A stretch of DNA of 64,000 bases, taken from positions 17,886 through 81,885 of the forward strand of contig JAQSCZ010000109.1 of NCBI GenBank assembly GCA_029945665.1, given 5' to 3'. A program made the translations under genes and the position numbers. The notes beneath the pieces were generated by a model. It was not told where the DNA came from and did no database searches. It was given only the letters and a program-made list of their open reading frames with translations. Below, piece by piece: positions 56,154 through 64,000 of the stretch (positions are counted from its first letter, which is position 1; the number at the start of each line of letters is the position of its first letter). This DNA is from a bacterium (lineage in GTDB: Bacteria; Bacteroidota; Bacteroidia; NS11-12g; UBA955).

Positions 56154-57632
56154 ATGAAATTTAAATTTTTATCAATGGGAATTATTGCAGCTTTATCTGC
56201 TTTCACATTCTCTTCATGTACTAAGACAGTTACTGAAACAAAGTACATCACAATCCGTGATACGACTGTTGTTCAACCGCCTGCAATTTATACAGAATTG
56301 ACCGGTTCTTTACCTACCCAAGCTTTAGATGCTTCAAAAAAATATCTAATCGTTGGAACTGTATTTATTGATGCTGGTGCTACAGTAACAATACCTGCTG
56401 GAACTAAATTATTTGGTCAAAAAAGCACCAAAGGAACTTTAGTTGTAAAACCAGGAGGAAAAATTATTGCCGATGGTACTGCTTCAAGTCCAATTATCTT
56501 TACTAGTAACCAAGATAAAGGCGCTAGAGAACAAGGTGATTGGGGTGGTGTTTTGTTACTTGGCAAAGCTAACGTTAATCAAAACAGCCCTTCAATTGAA
56601 GGTATAACACCGGCAGTTACTTATGGTACTTTCCAAAGTTCTGCTAACGACAATGACAACAGTGGTATACTAAGATATGTTCGTATTGAATATGCTGGTA
56701 TCGCTTTAACCCCAAATAACGAAACCAATGGTTTAACAATGGGTGCTGTAGGAAATGGTACTACCATCGATTATGTTCAAGTATCTTACGGTGGAGATGA
56801 TTCTTACGAATGGTTTGGTGGTACAGTTGCTTGTTCTCACTTAATCGCTTTCGGTGGTTGGGATGATGATTTCGATACTGATTTCGGTTTCAGTGGAAAA
56901 GTGCAGTACGCTGTTGGTATCCGTGACCCTTTTAATGCTGACCAATCTGGTTCAAATGGCTTCGAATCTGATAACGATGCTTCAGGTTCAACTTCAACCC
57001 CTAAAACTGCTGCTGTATTTTCTAATGTAACTTTACTAGGACCAGTTTACGATTCAGCTAAAGCTTCTTTCAGTGGTAACTATTTACATGCTTTACACCT
57101 TAGAAGAAACACAGAATTATCTTTGTTCAATTCAGTAATCGTAGGTTATCCAATTGGTTTAAACCTAGATGGTACTTTAGCGAATTACACTGGTGGAAAT
57201 GCAGTTTTAGACAACAACATATTGGTTTGTCCAGGTGTTAAAGGCAAAGGTGCTCGTCCATTCTTTAATGGTGCTGCTGCAGATGCAAACGTTGCAACTT
57301 ACTGGAAAACAACTAAATCTAACCAAGTATTTACTTTAAACAATCCACAAGCTACTTCTGGTTCTTTAGTTTACTCTAAAACCTTTGCTGATGCTGGTAT
57401 CGAGCCAACATTATTAATGGGCTTCAATACAGTTGCTGGTGTTAGTGGTGGAACTTACCCTCAAAACCCTAACTTAGCTTTATTCAGTGGTGCTACCCAA
57501 AGTGGTGCTGCGTTTACAGATGCTAAATTATCTTCTTGGTTCAATACCACTACAACCTTTAAAGGTGCATTTGGTTCTAACGATTGGACAGATGTTTGGG
57601 CTAACTTCAATACCCAAAACTTAACTTACTAA
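56154..57632 (+). CDS. Lipoprotein with beta-helix-like domain, TonB receptor partner
   Basis: 492 residues. The leader ends in SAFTFSSCTKT, a clear lipobox. After a Thr/Val-rich spacer (VTETKYITIRDTTVV) comes a domain with right-handed beta-helix features: LIVGTVFIDAGATVTIPAGTK, LVVKPGGKIIADGTASSPIIF and similar stacked strands. Aspartate-rich turns follow (GGWDDDFDTDFGF), possibly calcium-binding. The codons are strongly biased to GGT, GCT, ACT and TTA, like gap and unlike neighbouring genes, so it is probably made in large amounts. It shares a promoter motif with the preceding TonB receptor. Surface ligand capture is inferred. Confidence 0.75.
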   Translation: MKFKFLSMGIIAALSAFTFSSCTKTVTETKYITIRDTTVVQPPAIYTELTGSLPTQALDASKKYLIVGTVFIDAGATVTIPAGTKLFGQKSTKGTLVVKPGGKIIADGTASSPIIFTSNQDKGAREQGDWGGVLLLGKANVNQNSPSIEGITPAVTYGTFQSSANDNDNSGILRYVRIEYAGIALTPNNETNGLTMGAVGNGTTIDYVQVSYGGDDSYEWFGGTVACSHLIAFGGWDDDFDTDFGFSGKVQYAVGIRDPFNADQSGSNGFESDNDASGSTSTPKTAAVFSNVTLLGPVYDSAKASFSGNYLHALHLRRNTELSLFNSVIVGYPIGLNLDGTLANYTGGNAVLDNNILVCPGVKGKGARPFFNGAAADANVATYWKTTKSNQVFTLNNPQATSGSLVYSKTFADAGIEPTLLMGFNTVAGVSGGTYPQNPNLALFSGATQSGAAFTDAKLSSWFNTTTTFKGAFGSNDWTDVWANFNTQNLTY

Positions 57633-57654
57633 AAAAAGTATTTTTTCATAATAG

Positions 57655-57687
57655 AAAGCGCTCGATTCAGTTCGGGCGCTTTTTTTG
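57655..57687 (+). terminator. Terminator of the lipoprotein gene
   Basis: AAAGCGCTCGA-TTCAG-TTCGGGCGCTTT followed by a T-run, 23 bases after the stop. The stem is 11 bases with one G-T pair. Confidence 0.9.
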
Positions 57688-57823
57688 TGTTTAAAAAATT
57701 GAGTTATAAAGCCATAGTTTCACAGAGAGAAACTACTCTTAAATCACAGATATATTTAATATAAAACACTAACCTAGTTAAATATATATTGGGCTCTTAT
57801 ACTTAGCGTTAATAGGTTTTTGA

Positions 57824-58102
57824 ATGAAAAGATATTTTACGATAGGTTATACTAAACCGTTAGGTCTTCGAATTTTCGAAACCCTATCCGGTTTGGGTAT
57901 AAATAACTATAATCCTTATTATAAACTTAATTTTGAGTTGATATTAAGTGTGCATCTTGCTTACTTGAAAAAAGGATTAAAATATCTTTATAAAGGATTC
58001 ATTTATAGCATTGAAATTTTCATTCTATTCCCTCCTATTTTAATTGTTGCTTGTATTGGTGTTTTGATAAGTACTTTTTTTAAAAAGAAAAAAACACAAT
58101 GA
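57824..58102 (+). CDS. Possible small membrane protein, unknown
   Basis: 92 residues from an ATG. The C-terminal third has one strong membrane helix (IEIFILFPPILIVACIGVLIS) and a Lys-rich end (TFFKKKKTQ); the first two thirds are Tyr/Leu-rich. No family was recognised and there are no neighbours in an operon. The start region has no clear ribosome-binding site. It lies directly before the 207-bp repeat array. Real but low-weight. Confidence 0.45.
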   Translation: MKRYFTIGYTKPLGLRIFETLSGLGINNYNPYYKLNFELILSVHLAYLKKGLKYLYKGFIYSIEIFILFPPILIVACIGVLISTFFKKKKTQ

Positions 58103-58202
58103 CCTTAGCTTTGTCGTTATTACTAAAAAATCGGAGTTGTGATGCTCTGCTTTAGTAATTTGTATATACTAAAACTTTCCCAAAATTAAACATTTTTGCT
58201 GG

Positions 58203-59116
58203 AAGCCTTAAAGTATAATCCCTAAGCAACAAGGTACATATTCGCTAAATTTTAAGAATTAAAATTCAATCTATGGTATTAATTAATATTCACATTTAAT
58301 CTGTGAATCTGTGGCTTTTATTGAAGACTTTCTCGCATTTAAACTTTTGGGTAGTACGAAGCCTTAATGTATAATCCCTTTGGGATATCGAAGCATGTGG
58401 TATGTTATAGTTTACAGATATTTAGTCCCTATGCGACAAGGTGCATATTCGCTAAATTTTAAGAATTAAAATTCAATCTGTGGTATTAATTGTATTCATA
58501 TTTAATCTGTGAATCTGTGGCTTTTATTGAAGACTTTCTCGCATTTAAACTTTTGGGTAGTACGAAGCCTTAACCTATAATCCCTTTGGGATATCGAAGC
58601 ATGTGGGAAGTTATACTTTACATTTATTTAGTCCATAAGAGACAAGGTACATATTCGCTAAATTTTAAGAATTAAAATTCAATCTGTGTTATTAATTGTA
58701 TTCATATTTTATCTGTGAATCTGTGGCTTTTATTGAAGACTTTTTCCCAATAAAACTTTTTTGGAAGCACTAAGCCTTAATGTATAATCCCAAAGGGAAA
58801 TCGAAGCATGGGATATGTTCTACTTTACAGATATTTAGTCCCTAAGCTATAAGGTACATATTCGCTAATTTTAAGAATTAAAATTCAATCTGTGGCATTA
58901 ATTGTATTCATATTTAATCTGTGAATCTGTGGCTTTTATTGAAGACTTTCAAGCCTTAATGTATGCTCCCTTTGGGATATCGAAGCATCGTGAATGTTAT
59001 AGTTTACAGATATTTTGTCCCTAAGAGACAAGGTACATATTCGCTAAATTTTAAGAATTAAAATTCAATCTGTGGTATTAATTGTTTTCATATTTAATCT
59101 GTGTATCTGTGGCTTG
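58203..59116. repeat. Array of five copies of a ~207-bp repeat
   Basis: The landmark AAGGTACATATTCGCTAAAT begins at 58231, 58438, 58644, 58851 and 59030 (periods 207, 206, 207 and 179; the last lacks about 28 bases). Each unit holds the hairpin AATTTTAA-GAA-TTAAAATT, a palindrome TCCC-TTT-GGGA, and near its end AATCTGTGAATCTGTGGC. In the fourth unit the palindrome loop is reversed (TCCC-AAA-GGGA). Units are roughly 90 percent alike. No protein is encoded. The array touches the 3' end of the DUF3037 gene. Confidence 0.9.
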
Positions 59117-59129
59117 AAAAAAACGACTT

Positions 59130-59513
59130 TTACAACACCATCTCCTCGAACAAACGCTGAGCTGTTTTTTCCAAATCATCGCACAATCCTGGATGCGGGC
59201 GTGATACTTGTATGCATGAACTTCGCACCGCGGTTAACCATCTAAACCGCGAAGGGATATCAAGTATAGCAATAGGTCCACCATCTTTTGCACCATTCGC
59301 TATTTTCTCTAATGACTCTAAATTATCTTGCAATTGTTCGAGCTCTAATTGTGGTGCAAAAACTTTTAATTTACTTTCATTTAAAGCAAAATGGACCTTT
59401 ATAAATTTCGCTTTTTTACAAAACATAATCAGTCCAATGTTCAGAAATTCTTCCCGCTCAACAGCAGGCAACACGCGTATCACCGCATATTCATAAATAT
59501 GTTTCTCTTGCAT
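59130..59513 (-). CDS. DUF3037 protein, partner of a HipA-like kinase
   Basis: 127 residues. It starts EYAVIRVLPAVEREEFLNIGLIMF, the DUF3037 signature, and ends RWLTAVRSSCIQVSRPHPGLCDDLEKTAQRLFEEMV. There is no signal peptide, so it is cytosolic. Its start lies within the last 23 bases of the HipA-like gene, so it is translated after it. DUF3037 genes are typically found beside this HipA subfamily; what the pair does is not established. Confidence 0.85.
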   Translation of the reverse strand: MQEKHIYEYAVIRVLPAVEREEFLNIGLIMFCKKAKFIKVHFALNESKLKVFAPQLELEQLQDNLESLEKIANGAKDGGPIAILDIPSRFRWLTAVRSSCIQVSRPHPGLCDDLEKTAQRLFEEMVL

Positions 59514-60288
59514 GCTGGGCTTCTTTAGTAAATAAATCGGAATGTTTTAATCGCATGATTAAGAAATCCGCGTAAGTTTTTCGTATGGCCGTTGGTGTTT
59601 CATCGCTTCCCTCCCATTGCAACCATTCATCGGGAATTAAGGCTACTACCGATTTCAAAACAGCATCCGTTAAAAGTGCTTTAAATTTCGAATTCACCAA
59701 GTCCATTTCTTTTGCTTGTGGCAATAAAACATGGTCTTTTACCAATTTAAAACTGCTCATGGCATAGGTCTCCCAATCGGTCCATGAGTGGTGGAAATAC
59801 AAACTTGCACCATGATCGATTAACCACAATTCCTTTTGCCATATTAACATATTGGTATTTTTAAAGGTGCGATCGACATTCAAAATAAAGGCATCTAACC
59901 ATACAATAGCCGATGCTTGTTCTGCATCAATTTGTTTAACTACAGGATCGTAGGTGATAGCCCCGCTTAAAAAATGCAAGGCCAAATTCAACCCTTGACT
60001 GGCCTTTAATAAGTCTTGTATTTCTTCGTCGCCTTCGGCCTGACCGAAAGCTTCGTCTAAATTGGCAAACACCAATTCAGGAATACGTAAACCCAAAATA
60101 CGCGCCAACTCTCCTCCTATTAATTCTGCAATTAATGCTTTTGCGCCATGGCCCGAACCACGAAATTTTAATACGTACTTAAAATCATCATCTGCTTCGG
60201 CCAATGCAGGCAAAGAACCGCCTTCGCGCAAGGGCGCTATGTAGCGTGTAACATTAACAGTTCGCAAATTGAGATTGTAATCCTTCAT
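59491..60288 (-). CDS. HipA-like Ser/Thr kinase domain protein
   Basis: 265 residues, much shorter than E. coli HipA (440) because the N-terminal subdomain is missing. Kinase elements: VLKFRGSGHGAKALIAELI (Lys41 for ATP), catalytic loop LDAFILNVDRTFKNTNMLIW (Asp139, Asn144), and metal-binding LIDHGASLYF (Asp158, in the place of DFG). All catalytic residues look intact. No HipB-like helix-turn-helix protein is next to it; the coupled gene is DUF3037. It may be a phosphorylating toxin or a housekeeping kinase with DUF3037 as regulator or substrate (inference). Confidence 0.82.
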   Translation of the reverse strand: MKDYNLNLRTVNVTRYIAPLREGGSLPALAEADDDFKYVLKFRGSGHGAKALIAELIGGELARILGLRIPELVFANLDEAFGQAEGDEEIQDLLKASQGLNLALHFLSGAITYDPVVKQIDAEQASAIVWLDAFILNVDRTFKNTNMLIWQKELWLIDHGASLYFHHSWTDWETYAMSSFKLVKDHVLLPQAKEMDLVNSKFKALLTDAVLKSVVALIPDEWLQWEGSDETPTAIRKTYADFLIMRLKHSDLFTKEAQHARETYL

Positions 60289-60329
60289 TGAATAATAGAT
60301 GACCGTGGTTTTTTACTACCAACAGTGAG

Positions 60330-60337
60330 CAAAAGTA
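60330..60337 (-). promoter_or_regulatory. -7 element of the HipA-like/DUF3037 operon
   Basis: On the minus strand TACTTTTG matches TAnnTTTG exactly, about 42 bases before the HipA-like ATG. No inverted repeat that could be an operator is seen around it, unlike at the VapBC cassette. Confidence 0.5.
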
Positions 60338-60487
60338 CAAAATAATGCATTAAAACTGACCTTAGATAAAGTCGTTTCACTATTTAAACAAATTTATACT
60401 AGTTAAATTCAAAGGTTCATATTGTTTCCAATTATAAAACAATTATATAATTTGCTACAATTGATTATTATCGCTAAAATTGTATCG

Positions 60488-61189
60488 ATGTTCAAAAAAA
60501 TTACAAGTGCAATTATTTTACTACTTGCTTTTCAGCTGGGATATGCACAAAATAGTGGCACCAACGATCAACCTGTTAAAGGCAACATGTCTAAGTTTCT
60601 TAATGATGGAAAGATTGGCAATGTAAAAAACTTGGTGCGATTTAGAATGAACCGCGTTATTGCAGGGTATTATGGCTTGAGTTACGAACGTAGAATTTCA
60701 AAAAAATTTGGCATGGAAATAGGCGCCTATGCACAATTATTTTCGAGTGGCAGTTTTAATACCACTGCCCGTCAATTATTTATCAATACCGATGGTATAA
60801 TCCATCCGGGCAATTCAACCAATGGCATGTGCTACCTCGCTTATCCTAAACTATATCTTACAGGCAAAACAATTAACAATGGATTTTTTGTTGGTTTGCG
60901 CAATTATTATGGCACCTGTAAAACAGTTATGTCTACCACCTATTTATCGGATAAAAACACCCTCGATACCAAATCGTTTTCTTCGTTCTTTATGTTCGGC
61001 AGTCATCAAAATTTCAAATCGAATTTTGCATTTGGTGTAGAAGCTGGTTTTGGCTATTACAGCGATGCCTACAAGGATGCCACTTTTTCGAATTACACAG
61101 GTGTTGCACCAACAAAATTTTATAAAAAAGACACTTCATTTTCGGGCGTTAATATGAGCATCGACATGGTATTTGGCCTTTTATTTTAA
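60488..61189 (+). CDS. Probable small outer-membrane barrel protein, unknown
   Basis: 233 residues from the ATG at 60488 with the signal peptide ITSAIILLLAFQLGYAQ. The mature part resembles DUF3575-like porins: short alternating strands such as GYYGLSYERRISKKFGMEIGAYAQLF and FAFGVEAGFGYYSDAYKDA, and a terminal Phe (DMVFGLLF) as in outer-membrane barrels. The ORF-track start is a TTG 22 codons upstream that spoils the signal peptide. It is followed by the next gene after 6 bases, so one operon. Confidence 0.72.
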   Translation: MFKKITSAIILLLAFQLGYAQNSGTNDQPVKGNMSKFLNDGKIGNVKNLVRFRMNRVIAGYYGLSYERRISKKFGMEIGAYAQLFSSGSFNTTARQLFINTDGIIHPGNSTNGMCYLAYPKLYLTGKTINNGFFVGLRNYYGTCKTVMSTTYLSDKNTLDTKSFSSFFMFGSHQNFKSNFAFGVEAGFGYYSDAYKDATFSNYTGVAPTKFYKKDTSFSGVNMSIDMVFGLLF

Positions 61190-61195
61190 TTCAAT

Positions 61196-62842
61196 ATGAA
61201 AAAAATATTTATTTGTATACTCCTCCTAAACTCTATTCAATCTTTAGTTGCCGAAAAAGGATTAATTAAAGAAAAAATAGGCGACCTATATACCGTTAAA
61301 AAAGCCGACAGAGATGCCGTTGACTTTGAAAATGCATTAAAAGTGGACATGGACTATTATGTCATTTCTAAAAGAAGTGAATTGCAATATGTTTCGGTGA
61401 TGTTCTCGTGGTTAACCTACACTAAACCTTCAGATTTTGTACTCTATAAAATTGACAAATCCATGAATGTGGTGGCAGTGGTAAACCTACCTTCGGAGAT
61501 ACAAGGAAAATCGGTTCAGTCATTTTCATTGAAAAAATTTGGAGATAAAATTTGTGCCCTTTTCTACTTTAACAATCAAAAGTCGCGCAGACAATATTTA
61601 TTCGCCCAACAATTCAATAAAACAACCTTAAAAAAAGAAGGGGATATTTATAAAATTGGAGAAGCTACTATCAACAATAGAGAAAAAAGAATTGCGTGTT
61701 TATTTAGAGTCGATGTGAATACCGATGAAAGTAAAATGCTAATTACGGCCGATAGAGCCTATTTACCTTTAACAAAAAAACAGAAGAAGACTGCCAAAAC
61801 AGAGAAAGTGCACACCTTTGCCTATTGGTTATTGGATACAGGTTTTAATTTAATCAAAGGCAATCGTTACACCAAATTGGGCAAAGGACATACCATTGTG
61901 GTAGGTCAAACTTTCGACAAAGAAGGCAACATTTGTTTCCTTGGATTAGAAAGCGACAAGGCTGTTAAACCACGAAAAAACAGTCGGTACAATACCAGTA
62001 CTGAAGGCACCGACCGAAGCCGTTCGCGCCTTATTATGAAAATAATTCGACCAGATGATACAGATGTAGAAATATCATTCGCAAAAGGTCAGTATTTTTA
62101 CTCGGCCATGATGAAATTAAATCCTACAACTGGCAATATTGCAGTGGTAGGGTTGATGGTGAGCGGTAAATATGGTGCCAATGGCATTTTTTCTCAACAA
62201 GTAAATTTAAAAACTGGCGAAGTACTAGTAGAATCGATTTCAAAATTCGGCACCGACTTTGCCAAACAAATTAACAATCAAAAAGCAGGCGTAAAAAGCG
62301 ACTCGAAAAAGAAAAAGCCAAAGAAAGAAAAAAAGGGACCAGCCAATGCCGATTATGTCTGGCGTTTGGTGCGACTAGGTGCCTGTTTCTACAACGAAGA
62401 CAATGAGCTGGTGGTAGTGGCTCAAAAGCTGCATACTTATACCATTACTAACCGAACCGGAAGGGGCAGTTCTGCTACGTATACCACTACTACCTATTAT
62501 GTATATGGCGATGTTATAGCTTTTAAATTAGATGAGAAAGGCAAAGTAGATGAATTCGGATTTATGCCGCATTACCACGAGTCGACCACCGATTCTTGGC
62601 GCGATTATGCAGCGCTTTATACGGGCAAAAAACTTTGTATTGTAAATGGTGTAAATGGCTGTGAAATAAAATTTGAAAACAAATCTTACACCCCCGATAT
62701 TTTATACCAACCAGAAGGATTTGGCAAAGACAATATTTATATTTCAACGATTAATATTTCTGACAACGCGGTGATACAAATTCTCAGACAAAATCTTAAA
62801 TTAAATTTTGTATCGCTTTATGTTAAGGAAGAAGAAAAATAA
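61196..62842 (+). CDS. Unknown exported protein with lysine-rich linker
   Basis: 548 residues, signal peptide MKKIFICILLLNSIQSLVA. It contains many strand-turn repeats (FGDKICALFYFNN, TFDKEGNICFLGLESDK, NPTTGNIAVVGLMVSG, YTGKKLCIVNGVNG), consistent with a seven-bladed beta-propeller interrupted at about 365-385 by a highly basic linker (SDSKKKKPKKEKKGP). Another Ser/Thr-rich loop (GRGSSATYTTTTYYV) follows. No family was recognised. It lies 6 bases after the barrel protein gene, suggesting a functional pair at the outer membrane. Confidence 0.65.
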   Translation: MKKIFICILLLNSIQSLVAEKGLIKEKIGDLYTVKKADRDAVDFENALKVDMDYYVISKRSELQYVSVMFSWLTYTKPSDFVLYKIDKSMNVVAVVNLPSEIQGKSVQSFSLKKFGDKICALFYFNNQKSRRQYLFAQQFNKTTLKKEGDIYKIGEATINNREKRIACLFRVDVNTDESKMLITADRAYLPLTKKQKKTAKTEKVHTFAYWLLDTGFNLIKGNRYTKLGKGHTIVVGQTFDKEGNICFLGLESDKAVKPRKNSRYNTSTEGTDRSRSRLIMKIIRPDDTDVEISFAKGQYFYSAMMKLNPTTGNIAVVGLMVSGKYGANGIFSQQVNLKTGEVLVESISKFGTDFAKQINNQKAGVKSDSKKKKPKKEKKGPANADYVWRLVRLGACFYNEDNELVVVAQKLHTYTITNRTGRGSSATYTTTTYYVYGDVIAFKLDEKGKVDEFGFMPHYHESTTDSWRDYAALYTGKKLCIVNGVNGCEIKFENKSYTPDILYQPEGFGKDNIYISTINISDNAVIQILRQNLKLNFVSLYVKEEEK

Positions 62843-62945
62843 TTTTAGTAGTTAAAAAATAATATGACTAATTAATGACAGGCGAAAAAGCGTTTTAGTC
62901 GACTTTTTAAACGAGGTTTGATTCTCTCTTATAAATTTGAGTGTT

Positions 62946-63722
62946 ATGAAATATTTCATCTTCAGCTTAGTGGCCTTATCTGCTTTTACAGCCTGTAAAC
63001 GCAAAACCAAAACACCACCACCTGCTTCGGCAACCCCAGCAAACATGTCGCTTGTAATAGGCAACCCAGTTGACTATGGTTTTCCCAACCTCATTATATT
63101 TCCAGTAGGAGCCAATTACAATCCCGATATTAAAGAAGCACCCGTTGAAGAACGACATGATAAAACATCGCTTATTACTGTGAACAATGGGGCCTTGGCT
63201 TTTGTACAAAACAGTTACGACAATAAAATCGACCGCTCGGCCAGCAACGAATACATCAATACCAGTGAAAACGATTTCGACATCCGCAATATTTTATTTT
63301 ACGATAAAAATTCTGGTCAATCGCGCCCATTGATTAATGACACCTTGCATATCTTGTCATTCGCCATACACAAAGAATTTTCTCATCCCATGATATTTTT
63401 TAGGATTGTAAAGCACGATGTAAACAAAGATAAAAAATACAATTCGGCCGATGCCATTATGTTGTATGTATCCGATTTGGATGGCAAAAACTTTACACAA
63501 ATAACACCCGAGAACGAACAATTCTTTGATTACTTTTACTACCCCGAAACGCAAACCATTCTTGTAAAAACGGCCTTGGACATTGACAAGAGTAATTCGT
63601 TTACCAACCTAGACGAAACCAATTTTAGAGAAATGAAAATAAAAACCCCTGCCATGGGACGCGAAATCTTCAGTAAATCTTTAAAAGATTCACTCAAAGC
63701 ACAGATGAATGTGTTGAAATAA
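62946..63722 (+). CDS. Putative lipoprotein, unknown
   Basis: 258 residues from the ATG at 62946 (a TTG three codons earlier is the track start). The lipobox is LSAFTACKRK, followed by a Pro/Ala-rich tether (KTKTPPPASATPANM). The mature part has beta-strand repeats and an EF-hand-like DVNKDKKYNSADAI near residue 165. Possibly a propeller-like companion of the preceding protein. It is the last gene of the operon-like run 60.5-63.7 kb. Confidence 0.65.
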   Translation: MKYFIFSLVALSAFTACKRKTKTPPPASATPANMSLVIGNPVDYGFPNLIIFPVGANYNPDIKEAPVEERHDKTSLITVNNGALAFVQNSYDNKIDRSASNEYINTSENDFDIRNILFYDKNSGQSRPLINDTLHILSFAIHKEFSHPMIFFRIVKHDVNKDKKYNSADAIMLYVSDLDGKNFTQITPENEQFFDYFYYPETQTILVKTALDIDKSNSFTNLDETNFREMKIKTPAMGREIFSKSLKDSLKAQMNVLK

Positions 63723-63739
63723 GGGATAATATTTATAAA

Positions 63740-63932
63740 GCCACAGATTCACAGATTTTTTTATTTGATGAATTGCACAAATGATGGAATCAAATAATAT
63801 ATTTAAATACTTCTGTTTTTTTCAACCTTTGAATCTGTAGCGACATATCCTTTTCCTCGCAGCATGCTGCGAGTTTTTTTGGCCACAGATTCACAGATTT
63901 TTTTAATTAATGAATTTCACAAATGATGGAAT
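63740..63932. repeat. Two copies of a ~51-bp intergenic repeat
   Basis: GCCACAGATTCACAGATTTTTTTA... ending CACAAATGATGGAATC at 63740-63790 and 63882-63932, direct repeats of about 88 percent identity. The core GCCACAGATTCACAGAT is the reverse complement of the ATCTGTGAATCTGTGGC in each unit of the 58.2-59.1 kb array, so both belong to one dispersed family. A similar string occurs near 57715. Confidence 0.85.
63856..63880 (+). terminator. Terminator-like hairpin
   Basis: CTCGCAGCATGCTGCGAG, a perfect 18-base palindrome, followed by seven T. It is 134 bases after the last lipoprotein stop, between the two intergenic repeat copies. Confidence 0.7.
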
Positions 63933-64000
63933 CCATTGAGATTAATTATTATGACTGTTACGAAGGTTGCACATATGGCTGGTACCACGGCTTACTAGCG

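Noticed and set aside
53104-57632. SusC/SusD polysaccharide-utilisation pair
   Set aside because: The second gene shows stacked beta-helix strands and no helical SusD-like features, and no glycoside hydrolases lie nearby.
58203-59116. CRISPR array
   Set aside because: Units are ~207 bp and similar along their full length; there are no short identical repeats with unique spacers and no cas genes.
63926-64000. Possible gene start running off the window end (MESIEINYYDCYEGC...)
   Set aside because: 25 codons are open to the edge, but the ATG lies inside the intergenic repeat and occurs in the other repeat copy too; too short to call.

Overview
The window comes from a bacterium of the phylum Bacteroidota. 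The supporting signs are low GC, Por-type and CHU_C-type type IX secretion (T9SS) tails, Ser-Gly-Asn-rich secreted proteins, lipoproteins, a TonB receptor with an N-terminal carboxypeptidase-like domain, DUF5686/DUF2279/DUF4286 family proteins, and promoters that fit the Bacteroidota -7 element TAnnTTTG. A genus cannot be named from the sequence alone. Most of the window is ordinary chromosome with small accessory patches.

Layout: 1-5.2 kb holds a BatA-like membrane protein, a dihydroorotase homologue that lacks its metal ligands, and two glycosyltransferases. 5.2-6.9 kb is a small accessory patch between a tRNA-Ser 3'-end remnant and tRNA-Glu, with a small lipoprotein, a broken gene and 165-bp tandem repeats. 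7.0-16.2 kb holds GAPDH and two T9SS cargo proteins, one of 2434 codons with about eight PKD-like modules. 16.2-25 kb is housekeeping and envelope: DUF2279, YchF, a GlmM-type phosphomutase, LptD, an amidase, HemW and pterin carbinolamine dehydratase. 25-32 kb has a stress protein, an ACC-deaminase-like enzyme, a PTPS-II/GTP cyclohydrolase I pair, an ECF sigma factor overlapping a lycopene cyclase, DUF502 and PurD. 32.4-35.3 kb is an ECF sigma factor with a membrane protein that looks like an anti-sigma factor but ends in a T9SS tail. 35.6-37.5 kb is a mini-island (VapBC, a duplicated mmcQ 3' end, a perfect hairpin, a RAYT transposase). 37.6-43.1 kb has an SRPBCC protein, PyrG, KdsB and a DUF5686 protein. 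43.4-46.6 kb is an AT-rich cluster of three unknown exported proteins behind a hexamer microsatellite. 46.6-52.9 kb has OmpA, Lnt, RsmI and small envelope proteins. 53.1-57.6 kb is a TonB receptor and a beta-helix-like lipoprotein that share a promoter motif. 58.2-59.1 kb is an array of five copies of a ~207-bp repeat, next to a DUF3037/HipA-kinase pair at 59.1-60.3 kb. 60.5-63.7 kb encodes three envelope proteins.

How the genes fit together: GTP cyclohydrolase I, a PTPS carrying the C-x5-HGH signature of the tetrahydrobiopterin type, and a carbinolamine dehydratase 3.3 kb away point to biopterin synthesis and recycling. KdsB, LptD, Lnt and the GlmM-type mutase serve envelope building. The best candidates for undescribed biology are the sigma factor/T9SS-tailed membrane protein pair, the HipA-like/DUF3037 pair beside its repeat array, the TonB/lipoprotein regulon, and the VapBC-RAYT insertion behind mmcQ. 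All functional statements are from reading the sequence and family knowledge; no searches were run.
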